From contig NZ_BSSA01000017.1 of NCBI RefSeq assembly GCF_030268885.1, positions 116,339 through 180,338 of the forward strand: a stretch of 64,000 nucleotides of DNA. Reading direction: 5' to 3'. Source of the DNA: Kitasatospora phosalacinea (lineage in GTDB: Bacteria > Actinomycetota > Actinomycetes > Streptomycetales > Streptomycetaceae). A program made the translations under genes and the position numbers. The notes under the pieces are model-generated. The model searched no databases. It saw nothing but the letters and a program-made list of their open reading frames with translations, and was not told the DNA's origin. Positions 52,145 to 59,108 of the stretch are shown piece after piece (the first letter of the stretch is position 1; the number at the start of each line of letters is the position of its first letter).

Positions 52145-53473
52145 ATGCTCCTCGCTGACTCCCCACCCACCCTGGACAGCGGCGACACCGCCTGGCTGCT
52201 GGCCTGCACCGCGCTCGTGCTGCTGATGACACCGGGCCTCGCGCTGTTCTACGGCGGCATGGTGCGCACCAAGAGCGTGCTCAACATGATCATGATGAGC
52301 TTCGTGTCGATCGCCGTGGTCACCGTGGTCTGGCTGCTGGCCGGCTACTCGCTGGCCTTCGGCAAGGACGCGGGCTGGGGCCTGATCGGCTCGCTCGACC
52401 ACCTCGGCATGGCCGGGATCACCCCGCACAGCCTCACCGGGGACGTCCCCACCCTGCTGTTCGCGACCTTCCAGCTGACCTTCGCGATCATCACCGCCGC
52501 GCTGGTCTCCGGCGCCATCGCCGACCGCGCCAAGTTCGGCTCCTGGGTCGCCTTCACCGCCGTGTGGACGCTGCTGGTCTACGTCCCGGTCGCGCACTGG
52601 GTGTTCGCCCCCGACGGCTGGATCCTCAGGCACCTCGGCGCCCTCGACTTCGCGGGCGGCACCGTCGTCGAGGTCAACTGCGGCGCCAGCGGCCTCGCCC
52701 TGGCCCTGCTGCTGGGCCCGCGCCTCGGCTTCAAGAAGGAGGCGATGCGCCCGCACAACCTGCCGCTGGTGCTGCTGGGCGCGGGCCTGCTCTGGTTCGG
52801 CTGGTTCGGCTTCAACGGCGGCTCCGCGATGGGCGCCAACGGCCTGGCCGCCGCCGCGGTCCTCAACACCCAGGCGGCGGGCTGCGCGGGCCTGCTCGGC
52901 TGGCTGGTGGTGGAGAAGAAGCGCGACGGCCACGCCACCACCCTCGGCGCCGCCTCCGGCGCGGTCGCCGGACTGGTCGCCATCACCCCCTCCTGCGGCA
53001 GCGTCGACCTGTTCGGCGCCCTGGTCATCGGCCTGGCCGCCGGCGTGGTCTGCTGCTACGCGGTCAGCTGGAAGTTCCGCCTCGGCTACGACGACTCGCT
53101 CGACGTGGTCGGCGTGCACTTCGTGGCCGGCGTCCTCGGCACCGGGCTGATCGGCCTGTTCGCCACCGCCACGATGACCGGCGGCCCCGCCGGACTGCTG
53201 CACGGCGGCGGCCCCGGGCAGCTCTGCAAGCAGCTGGTCGCGGTGCTGGTGGTCGCCGGGTACGCGTTCGGCGCGACGTACGGCATCGGGTGGGCGATCG
53301 ACCGGGTGATGGGCTTCCGGGCCGCGCCCGAGCACGAACTCACCGGCCTGGACCTCGCCGTGCACGCCGAGAACGCGTACGATCACGGCGTCCTGGGCCA
53401 CGGCTCCGCCAGCGCCCACGCCAGCGTGCACCCGCACGGTGCGCCCGCCTCCGACAGGACCCGCACGGTATGA
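52145..53473 (+). CDS. amtB: Ammonium transporter (AmtB family) with Glu at the first twin-His position
   Basis: 442 aa, 11 membrane helices. Family signatures: DTAWLLACTALVLLMTPGLALFYGGMV, FVDxxx-type start, GDVPTLLFATFQLTFAIITAALVSGAIADR (FQ-x-F-A) and the gating loop LDFAGGTVVEVNCGASGL. In E. coli AmtB the last reads GGTVVHINAA with the pore-lining twin-His partner His168. Here the residue is Glu176. The second twin-His is retained as H325 in VVGVHFVAGVLGTG. Some fungal Mep proteins have the same Glu, so it can work, but it changes the pore. The cytoplasmic tail is long and histidine-rich. The gene overlaps glnK by four bases and lies behind an array of GlnR-like boxes. No glnD follows. 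Confidence 0.88.
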   Translation: MLLADSPPTLDSGDTAWLLACTALVLLMTPGLALFYGGMVRTKSVLNMIMMSFVSIAVVTVVWLLAGYSLAFGKDAGWGLIGSLDHLGMAGITPHSLTGDVPTLLFATFQLTFAIITAALVSGAIADRAKFGSWVAFTAVWTLLVYVPVAHWVFAPDGWILRHLGALDFAGGTVVEVNCGASGLALALLLGPRLGFKKEAMRPHNLPLVLLGAGLLWFGWFGFNGGSAMGANGLAAAAVLNTQAAGCAGLLGWLVVEKKRDGHATTLGAASGAVAGLVAITPSCGSVDLFGALVIGLAAGVVCCYAVSWKFRLGYDDSLDVVGVHFVAGVLGTGLIGLFATATMTGGPAGLLHGGGPGQLCKQLVAVLVVAGYAFGATYGIGWAIDRVMGFRAAPEHELTGLDLAVHAENAYDHGVLGHGSASAHASVHPHGAPASDRTRTV

Positions 53474-53808
53474 AGCTGATCACCGCCGTCGTCAAGCCGT
53501 TCAAGCTGGACGAGGTCAAGACCGCGCTGCAGGAACTCGGCGTGCACGGCCTGACCGTCACCGAGGCCAGCGGCTACGGGCGGCAGCACGGCCACACCGA
53601 GGTGTACCGCGGTGCGGAGTACCGGATCGACCTGGTGCCGAAGGTCCGGATCGAGGTGGTGGTGGAGGACGAGGACGCCGAGCGGGTCACCGACGCGATC
53701 GTGGCCGCCGCCCGGACCGGGAAGATCGGCGACGGCAAGGTCTGGGTGGTGCCGGTGGACGGCATCGTCCGGGTCCGCACCGGCGAGCGCGGTCCGGACG
53801 CGGTCTGA
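53470..53808 (+). CDS. glnK: PII nitrogen regulatory protein GlnK
   Basis: 112 aa. Cytoplasmic trimeric sensor of ATP/ADP and 2-oxoglutarate that blocks AmtB when nitrogen is ample. The T-loop is YGRQHGHTEVYRGAEYRIDLVPK with Tyr51, which is adenylylated by GlnD in streptomycetes. ARTGKIGDGKVWVVPVDG and RVRTGERG complete the nucleotide site. Start ATG overlaps the amtB stop (ATGA). In the standard Streptomyces locus amtB-glnK is followed by glnD. Here it is followed by a terminator and a glycosyltransferase, so this may be a second amtB-glnK pair in the genome. Confidence 0.95.
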   Translation: MKLITAVVKPFKLDEVKTALQELGVHGLTVTEASGYGRQHGHTEVYRGAEYRIDLVPKVRIEVVVEDEDAERVTDAIVAAARTGKIGDGKVWVVPVDGIVRVRTGERGPDAV

Positions 53809-53827
53809 CGGTACGTCAATCCGACGG

Positions 53828-53859
53828 CGGCCCCCGGGAGTTCCGGCTCCCGGGGGCCG
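53828..53859 (+). terminator. Terminator after glnK
   Basis: Perfect 13-bp stem CGGCCCCCGGGAG / CTCCCGGGGGCCG with a 6-nt loop TTCCGG. Confidence 0.85.
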
Positions 53860-53900
53860 TTCGCGCCGGTTAATCGGATGCGGGTCCGCCGGTCCCGGGC

Positions 53901-53906
53901 TATGGT
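53901..53906 (+). promoter_or_regulatory. -10 box (TATGGT) before the 9-codon frame
   Basis: TATGGT is followed by 6 nt and the GTG at 53913, as in the other leaderless starts of this window. The same hexamer TATGGT is the -10 of the alpha-amylase promoter at 55370. Confidence 0.45.
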
Positions 53907-53912
53907 CCCGGT

Positions 53913-53942
53913 GTGTCCTCCTTCCAGCAGATCTACGGCTGA
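53913..53942 (+). CDS. Possible leader peptide (9 codons) before macrolide glycosyltransferase
   Basis: GTG start, reads VSSFQQIYG then TGA. It lies 119 nt before the glycosyltransferase start and 6 nt after a TATGGT box. A hairpin follows directly. Very short, so it may be chance. Context is that of inducible macrolide-resistance leaders. Confidence 0.3.
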   Translation: MSSFQQIYG

Positions 53943-53948
53943 CGCGGC

Positions 53949-53963
53949 CGGGGCAGCGCCCCG
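53949..53963 (+). promoter_or_regulatory. Hairpin in the glycosyltransferase leader, with an alternative partner
   Basis: CGGGGC-AGC-GCCCCG (53949-53963) starts 7 nt past the short frame. Its left half GGGGCAGCGCC (53950-53960) can alternatively pair with GGCGGCGCCCC (53997-54007), giving a 5+4-bp stem with a 2x2 internal loop. Such mutually exclusive stems are what attenuation control would need. Confidence 0.35.
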
Positions 53964-54061
53964 AGCCCGTGCGTCCCGCCCGCCCGCGCGCCCTTCGGCG
54001 GCGCCCCGGCGGTGCGGTGTGTCGTCCACGCCCCCGTAGAACGGAAGCAGGTGCTCTCCGC

Positions 54062-55234
54062 ATGACCCGTCGTGCCCACATCGCCATGGTCGGCATCCCG
54101 GCCGTCAGCCACGTCCGCCCGAGCCTGGAGGTGATCCGCGAGCTGGTCGCCCGCGGCCACCGGGTGACGTACGCCAACGACCCCGCGGTCGCCGAACTCA
54201 TCGCCCCCACCGGTGCCGAGCTCGTCCCGTACCCCTCCACCCTGCCGGTCGCCGACCACGACTGGCCCGCGGACGCGATCGGCGCCATGCGCCTCTTCCT
54301 GGAGGACGCGATCGCGGTGCTGCCCCGGCTGCGCACGCACTACGACGCCGACCCGGCCGACCTCTACCTGTACGACATCGGCGCCTACGCGGCCCGGGCG
54401 CTGGCCGAGGCGCAGCGGCGGCCGGTCGTGCAGCTCTCGCCGACGATCGTCGGCTGGGAGGGGTACCAGGAGGAGGTCGGCGGGCAGCTGCGCGAACTGC
54501 CCGGCGCCGACGCCTACTTCGCCCGCTTCGCCGAGTGGCTGGCGGGCAGCGGCGCCACCACGCTCGACGTGGACGCGTTCTCCGGGCGGCCCGCCCGGGT
54601 CGTCGCGATGATCACCGAGGCGATGCAGCCGCACGCCGACCGGGTGGACCGCGGGGCGGTGGACTTCGTCGGCCCCTGCTTCGACCTGCGGGCCGAGCAG
54701 GGCGGTTGGCGGCGCCCGGCCGGGGCGGAGAAGGTGCTGCTGGTCTCGCTCGGCTCGGCGTTCACCCGGCAGCCGGAGTTCTACCGCGCCTGCCTGGCCG
54801 CCTTCGGCGACCTGCCCGGCTGGCACCTGGTGCTGCAGATCGGGAGGCACACCGACCCGGCGGAGCTCGGCGAGGTCCCGCCCGGCGTCGAGGTGCACCC
54901 CTGGGTGCCGCAGCGGTCGGTGCTGGCGCAGGCCGACGCCTTCGTCACGCACGCCGGGATGGGCGGCTGCGGGGAGGGGCTGCTCGCCGGGGTGCCGATG
55001 ATCGCGGTGCCGCAGGCCGCCGAGCAGTTCATGAACGCCGACCGGCTGGTCGAGCTCGGCGTGGCCCGCCGGATCGACACCGCGGACGCCACGCCGCAGG
55101 CGCTGCGGACCGCACTGGCCGAGCTGGTCGGGGACCCGCGGGTGGCGGCCCGCTCGCGGGAGCTGAGCGCGCGGGCGAGGTCCGAGGGCGGCACCGCCCG
55201 CGCCTGCGACCTGATCGAGCAGCAGCTGGGCTGA
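54062..55234 (+). CDS. mgt: Macrolide-type glycosyltransferase (OleD/MgtA-like, GT1)
   Basis: 390 aa, cytoplasmic GT-B enzyme. It is close to OleD along its length in my memory of that protein: HIAMVGIPAVSHVRPSLEVIRELVARGHRVTYAND (catalytic His17), LYLYDIGAYAARAL (Asp105 partner), GGWRRPAGAEKVLLVSLGSAFTRQPEFYR, GWHLVLQIGRHTDPAELGEVP, VPQRSVLAQADAFVTHAGMGGCGEGLLAGVPMIAVPQAAEQFMNADRL (UDP-sugar site). OleD-type enzymes attach UDP-glucose to a macrolide sugar hydroxyl and inactivate the drug. AGGTG lies 8 nt before the ATG. The preceding leader may regulate it. The true substrate could also be another hydrophobic phenol or macrolide. Confidence 0.9.
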   Translation: MTRRAHIAMVGIPAVSHVRPSLEVIRELVARGHRVTYANDPAVAELIAPTGAELVPYPSTLPVADHDWPADAIGAMRLFLEDAIAVLPRLRTHYDADPADLYLYDIGAYAARALAEAQRRPVVQLSPTIVGWEGYQEEVGGQLRELPGADAYFARFAEWLAGSGATTLDVDAFSGRPARVVAMITEAMQPHADRVDRGAVDFVGPCFDLRAEQGGWRRPAGAEKVLLVSLGSAFTRQPEFYRACLAAFGDLPGWHLVLQIGRHTDPAELGEVPPGVEVHPWVPQRSVLAQADAFVTHAGMGGCGEGLLAGVPMIAVPQAAEQFMNADRLVELGVARRIDTADATPQALRTALAELVGDPRVAARSRELSARARSEGGTARACDLIEQQLG

Positions 55235-55251
55235 GCCGCCGCGGCCGCGCG

Positions 55252-55302
55252 GGGAGCGCCGGTCCGCCGTCGACGAACTGTCAGCGGCGGGCCGGCGCTC
55301 CC
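55252..55302. terminator. Terminator after the glycosyltransferase
   Basis: 18-bp stem (55252-55269 with 55285-55302) with one G-T pair and a 15-nt loop. Confidence 0.8.
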
Positions 55303-55346
55303 GTTTCCGGAGGGATCAAGGGCAGGTCACGGGCGTGCAGCCTCCC

Positions 55347-55375
55347 TTGACGGGCGTCCGGGCGGACCCTATGGT
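55347..55375 (+). promoter_or_regulatory. Alpha-amylase promoter
   Basis: TTGACG (55347-55352), exactly 17 nt, then TATGGT (55370-55375). This is the best sigma-70-type promoter in the window. The start point would fall near 55382, just before the operator. Confidence 0.7.
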
Positions 55376-55384
55376 CATGCCACT

Positions 55385-55426
55385 GCAAGTTTCCAGCAAG
55401 TTTCAACGCTCTTGCGGCTTCCTTGC
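55385..55426 (+). promoter_or_regulatory. Mirror-symmetric GCAAG/CTTGC operator of the alpha-amylase gene
   Basis: GCAAG-n6-GCAAG-n10-CTTGC-n6-CTTGC at 55385, 55396, 55411 and 55422. Each half is a direct repeat with the same 6-nt gap and the halves are inverted copies. It covers the predicted transcription start. CTTGC-type elements bind MalR/Reg1-like LacI repressors in streptomycetes. Confidence 0.7.
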
Positions 55427-55546
55427 AGTAGCGACCGTCCCCCCGTCGCGCTGACGGCACCACCCCCGCCGTCGCGGCCCCCCACCCTGCCGCCCCCCGT
55501 TCCGCGACCTGCGTCCGCGGCCCGGGCCTCCCCCAGGAGTGCTCCC

Positions 55547-57652
55547 TTGCCCACCTCCGCCCCCGTCCGCAGAAGGCGCCTCGCCGCCGCCACCACCGCG
55601 CTCGCCGCGCTCGGCCTCTCGGTCGGCGCCGGGCTCACGCTCGCCCCCACCGCCACCGCCACCCCTCCGGGCGGCAAGGACGTCACCGCCACCCTGTTCG
55701 AGTGGAAGTTCGACTCGGTGGCCAAGGCGTGCACCGACACCCTCGGCCCCAAGGGCTACGGCTTCGTCGAGGTCTCCCCGCCCCAGGAGCACATCCAGGG
55801 CGCCCAGTGGTGGACCTCCTACCAGCCCGTCAGCTACAAGATCGCGGGCCGGCTCGGCGACCGCACCTCGTTCCAGAACATGGTGAACACCTGCCACGCC
55901 GCGGGCGTCAAGGTGATCGCCGACTCGGTGGTCAACCACATGACCGCGGGCAGCGGCACCGGCACCGGCGGCACCGCCTACACCAAGTACAACTACCCGG
56001 GCTACTACCAGGACCAGGACTTCCACTCCTGCCGCCAGGCGATCAGCAACTACGGCGACCGCTCCAACGTGCAGAACTGCGAACTGGTCAACCTGGCCGA
56101 CCTCGACACCGGCTCCGCCTACGTCCAGCAGACCATCGCCAACTACCTGAGCGACCTGCTCACCCTGGGCGTCGACGGCTTCCGGATCGACGCCGCCAAG
56201 CACATCGCCGCGAGCGACCTGGCCGCCATCAAGGCCAGGATGAGCAACCCGAACGCCTACTGGGTGCAGGAGGTCATCTACGGCGCGGGCGAGGCCGTCC
56301 AGCCCTCCGAGTACACCGGCAACGGCGACGTCGACGAGTTCCGCTCCGCGACCTGGCTGAAGAGCGCCTTCAACGGCGGCAGGATCTCCGACCTGCAGAG
56401 CTGGGGCAGCGGCCTGCTCGGCTCCGCCCAGGCCCGCACCTTCGTCGACAACTGGGACACCGAGCGCAACGGCTCGACCCTGAACTACAAGTACGGCTCC
56501 GCCTACACGCTGGCCAACGTCTTCCTGCTGGCCAACCCGTACGGCTCGCCGAACGTCTACTCCGGCTACGCGTTCAGCAACAACGACGACGGCCCGCCCA
56601 ACGGCGGCACGGTCAACGCCTGCTACCAGGACGGCTGGAACTGCACCCACGCCTGGCGCCAGGTCGCCAACATGGTCGGCTTCCGCAACGCGGTCTCCGG
56701 CACCGGCATGACCAACTGGTGGTCCAACGGCAACAACGCGATCGGCTTCGGCCGCGGCAGCAAGGGCTACGTGGCGATCAACCGGGAGTCCGGCCCGATC
56801 ACCCAGACCTTCCAGACCTCGCTGCCGGCCGGCAGCTACTGCGACGTCCAGCACGGCGACCCGGTGAGCGGCGGCGGCTGCACCGGCCAGAGCTACACCG
56901 TCGGTGCGGACGGCAGGTTCACCGCCACCGTCGGCGCGGGCGAGGCGGTCGCCCTGTACGTCGGCGCGGGCGGCGGCTCCACCGCCACGCCCACCCCGAC
57001 CCCGACCCCGACGGCCACCGCCGGCAGCAACTCCGCGACCGTCTTCTACTCCACCGACAAGAACTGGTCGGCCTACTACCTGCACTACGCGCCCACCGGC
57101 GGCACCTGGACCACCGCCCCCGGCGTCGCGATGACCGCCGCCTGCACCGGCTGGGTCAAGTACACGGCCGCCCTCGGCAGCGCCACCGGCCTCGCCGCCA
57201 CCTTCAACAACGGCTCCGGCACCTGGGACAACAACAACAGCGCCAACTACGCGCTGGGCACCGGCAACGTCACCGTCAAGGACGGCGTGATCGGCTCCGG
57301 CGACCCGTGCGCCACCGCCTCGCCCAGCCCGACCCCCACCCCGACGGCCACCTCCGCCACCAGCGGCGCGTCCTTCGCGGTCAACGCCACCACCACGGTC
57401 GGCCAGAACATCTACGTGGTCGGCGACGCCGCCGCACTCGGCGGCTGGGACACCTCGAAGGCGCTGCTGCTGTCCTCCGCCGCCTACCCGGTGTGGAAGC
57501 TGGACGTGGCGATGGGCGCCGGAACCGCCTTCCAGTACAAGTACGTCCGCAAGGACGCCGCCGGGAACGTCACCTGGGAGAGCGGGGCCAACCGCACCGC
57601 GACCGTCCCGGCCACCGGCCAGGTCGTGCTCAGCGACACCTGGCGGAACTGA
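55547..57652 (+). CDS. Secreted alpha-amylase with CBM25 and CBM20 starch-binding domains
   Basis: 701 aa from a TTG start (55547) with AGGAG 7 nt upstream. No in-frame ATG or GTG fits. Signal peptide PVRRRRLAAATTALAALGLS ... ATA. GH13 catalytic domain: GVKVIADSVVNH (region I), GVDGFRIDAAKHI (nucleophile Asp), YWVQEVIYG (acid/base Glu), RTFVDNWDTERNG (region IV, where most GH13 have His-Asp; here Trp precedes Asp), with an amylase C-terminal beta domain ending near 470. Then a Thr/Pro linker, a CBM25 (about 503-590, FYSTDKNWSAYYLHYAPTGG, CTGWVKYT), another Thr/Pro linker and CBM20 (about 610-701, VGQNIYVVGDAAALGGWDTSKAL, KYVRKDAAGNVTWES). It would hydrolyse starch outside the cell. Control by the operator at 55385 is likely. 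Confidence 0.92.
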   Translation: MPTSAPVRRRRLAAATTALAALGLSVGAGLTLAPTATATPPGGKDVTATLFEWKFDSVAKACTDTLGPKGYGFVEVSPPQEHIQGAQWWTSYQPVSYKIAGRLGDRTSFQNMVNTCHAAGVKVIADSVVNHMTAGSGTGTGGTAYTKYNYPGYYQDQDFHSCRQAISNYGDRSNVQNCELVNLADLDTGSAYVQQTIANYLSDLLTLGVDGFRIDAAKHIAASDLAAIKARMSNPNAYWVQEVIYGAGEAVQPSEYTGNGDVDEFRSATWLKSAFNGGRISDLQSWGSGLLGSAQARTFVDNWDTERNGSTLNYKYGSAYTLANVFLLANPYGSPNVYSGYAFSNNDDGPPNGGTVNACYQDGWNCTHAWRQVANMVGFRNAVSGTGMTNWWSNGNNAIGFGRGSKGYVAINRESGPITQTFQTSLPAGSYCDVQHGDPVSGGGCTGQSYTVGADGRFTATVGAGEAVALYVGAGGGSTATPTPTPTPTATAGSNSATVFYSTDKNWSAYYLHYAPTGGTWTTAPGVAMTAACTGWVKYTAALGSATGLAATFNNGSGTWDNNNSANYALGTGNVTVKDGVIGSGDPCATASPSPTPTPTATSATSGASFAVNATTTVGQNIYVVGDAAALGGWDTSKALLLSSAAYPVWKLDVAMGAGTAFQYKYVRKDAAGNVTWESGANRTATVPATGQVVLSDTWRN

Positions 57653-57708
57653 CCCCGCGCCGGTGGCCGCGGAGTAACGGCCTGGGCGGCCGAACCGCCC
57701 GAACGGGT

Positions 57709-57739
57709 GGAGTCCCGGCTCCTGCGGAGCCGGGACTCC
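57709..57739 (+). terminator. Terminator after alpha-amylase
   Basis: Perfect 14-bp stem GGAGTCCCGGCTCC / GGAGCCGGGACTCC, 3-nt loop TGC. Confidence 0.85.
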
Positions 57740-57762
57740 ACCGCGCTGGAAGCATCGGGCGG

Positions 57763-58005
57763 GTGAGCACCCCCACCCCCACCCTCCAGCCCCCCACCCC
57801 CATCCTGGACGTCGAGCTCTGCGGCGGCCGCTGGGACGGACACCTCAAGCGGGTCCGCCCCAGCGCGCCGCCGCCGTCGTTGCGGATGGTGCTGCGCGCC
57901 GAACTCCCCGACCCGGCGCGCGGCGAGCAGTGGCCCACCACCAGCGTGTACCGCTACGACCCGGACGGGGCGCGGCCGCGCTACCGCTACTCGCACGACG
58001 AGTGA
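57763..58005 (+). CDS. Small conserved hypothetical protein, paralogue of 15407-15622
   Basis: 80 aa. It has a Pro/Thr-rich front, LDVELCGGRWDGHLKRV in the middle and TTSVYRYDPDGARPRYRYSHDE at the end. It shares the GG-x-x-DG turn, a TT-x-VYR strand and a RYRY-type end with the 71-aa protein at 15407. Start GTG at 57763 has no clear ribosome site. Function unknown. It is convergent with the SDR gene at 58025. Confidence 0.6.
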   Translation: MSTPTPTLQPPTPILDVELCGGRWDGHLKRVRPSAPPPSLRMVLRAELPDPARGEQWPTTSVYRYDPDGARPRYRYSHDE

Positions 58006-58024
58006 GGCGTCCGGCGGCGGGCCG

Positions 58025-58771
58025 TCAGCCCCGGCCGACGTACGGCATCGCGGTGGCCATCACGGTGGCGAACTGCACGTTCGCCTCCAGCGGCAGCTCC
58101 GCCATGTGCCGCACCGTCCGGGCCACGTCCGCCACGTCCATGGTCGGCTCGGGCGCGATCCGGCCGTCCGCCTGCCGGACCCCGGTGGCCATCGCGGCCG
58201 TCATGTCGGTGGCCGCGTTGCCGATGTCGATCTGCCCGCAGGCGATCCGGTGGGGGCGGCCCTCCAGCGACAGGGCGCGGGTCAGGCCGGTGACGGCGTG
58301 CTTGGTCGCGGTGTAGGCGATCGCGTGCGGGCGGGGCACGTGGGCGGAGATCGAGCCGTTGTTGACGATCCGTCCGCCCTGCGGGTCCTGCGCCTTCATC
58401 CGGCGGAAGGCGGCCCGCGCGCAGAGGAAGGCGCCGGTCAGGTTGAGGTCGACCACGGCCCGCCAGTCGTCCGCCGCCACCTCCTCGACCGGGGCGGACG
58501 GGCCGAACGTCCCGGCGTTGTTGAACAGCAGGTCGATCCGGCCGAAGTGCCCGGCCGCGGCGTCGAACAGCGCCTCCACCTGCTCCTCGTCGGTGACGTC
58601 GGCGGGCACCGCCAGCACCCGGTCGGGCCCGAGCCCGGCGGCGGTCTCCGCCAGCGCCCCGGCCCGGCGCCCGGCCAGCACCAGCCGCCAGCCGGTCGAG
58701 GCGAGTTCGCGGGCCACGGCGCGGCCGACGCCGCTGCCCGCACCGGTGATGACGGCAACCTGCTGGGACAC
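58025..58771 (-). CDS. Short-chain dehydrogenase/reductase (SDR)
   Basis: 248 aa, classical SDR. NAD(P) motif TGAGSGVGRAVA (about 9-20), NNAG in LLFNNAGTFGP, the Ser in NNGSISAHVPRPHAIAY and Y-T-A-T-K as the catalytic Tyr-Lys. It uses NAD or NADP, with a basic residue at RRAGAL, so NADP is favoured. The GTG at 58771 has GAGGAG 7 nt upstream. An upstream extension in the same frame is Pro/Arg-rich and rejected. The substrate is unknown. Confidence 0.9.
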   Translation of the reverse strand: MSQQVAVITGAGSGVGRAVARELASTGWRLVLAGRRAGALAETAAGLGPDRVLAVPADVTDEEQVEALFDAAAGHFGRIDLLFNNAGTFGPSAPVEEVAADDWRAVVDLNLTGAFLCARAAFRRMKAQDPQGGRIVNNGSISAHVPRPHAIAYTATKHAVTGLTRALSLEGRPHRIACGQIDIGNAATDMTAAMATGVRQADGRIAPEPTMDVADVARTVRHMAELPLEANVQFATVMATAMPYVGRG

Positions 58772-58876
58772 GCGCACACTCCTCGGGGTGGTTTCCGGAC
58801 GCGGAACCCCATGATCGCCGGGGCGGGGCGCCGCGTCAGCCGGAGGAACGTCCAATCCCGCCCCGGGCCGCGGCCG

Positions 58877-58918
58877 ACCCCCGCCGACCGGCGGGAACCA
58901 CCCCCGCCGACCGGCGGG
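58877..58918. repeat. Two copies of a hairpin-forming 19-bp repeat
   Basis: ACCCCCGCCGACCGGCGGG at 58877-58895 and again at 58900-58918 (23-bp period). Each copy can fold into CCCGCCG / CGGCGGG. They lie upstream of the SDR gene and before the esterase gene. Confidence 0.6.
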
Positions 58919-59108
58919 TCGTGGGCCCCGTCGCAACCGGGCCCGGGGGCGGCACGTCATAGGATCACGGGAGGCCCGGACCGCCGCAGCGTGCGCGGCC
59001 GGGGCCGCACCCCGGGGCGGCCGGTGGCAGTGTCGCGGCGTCCCCGGCCCTCACTGACCAGGGGCCGCACCCGGCTGTCGGGTCGGCCCCCCGCCCGGAG
59101 AGACCACC

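Noticed and set aside
54062..55234. Loss of catalytic His in the glycosyltransferase, since AHGH of OleD reads AVSH here
   Set aside because: The catalytic His is the one immediately before V-x-PS, which is kept (SHVRPS). The changed residue is the non-catalytic one before it.
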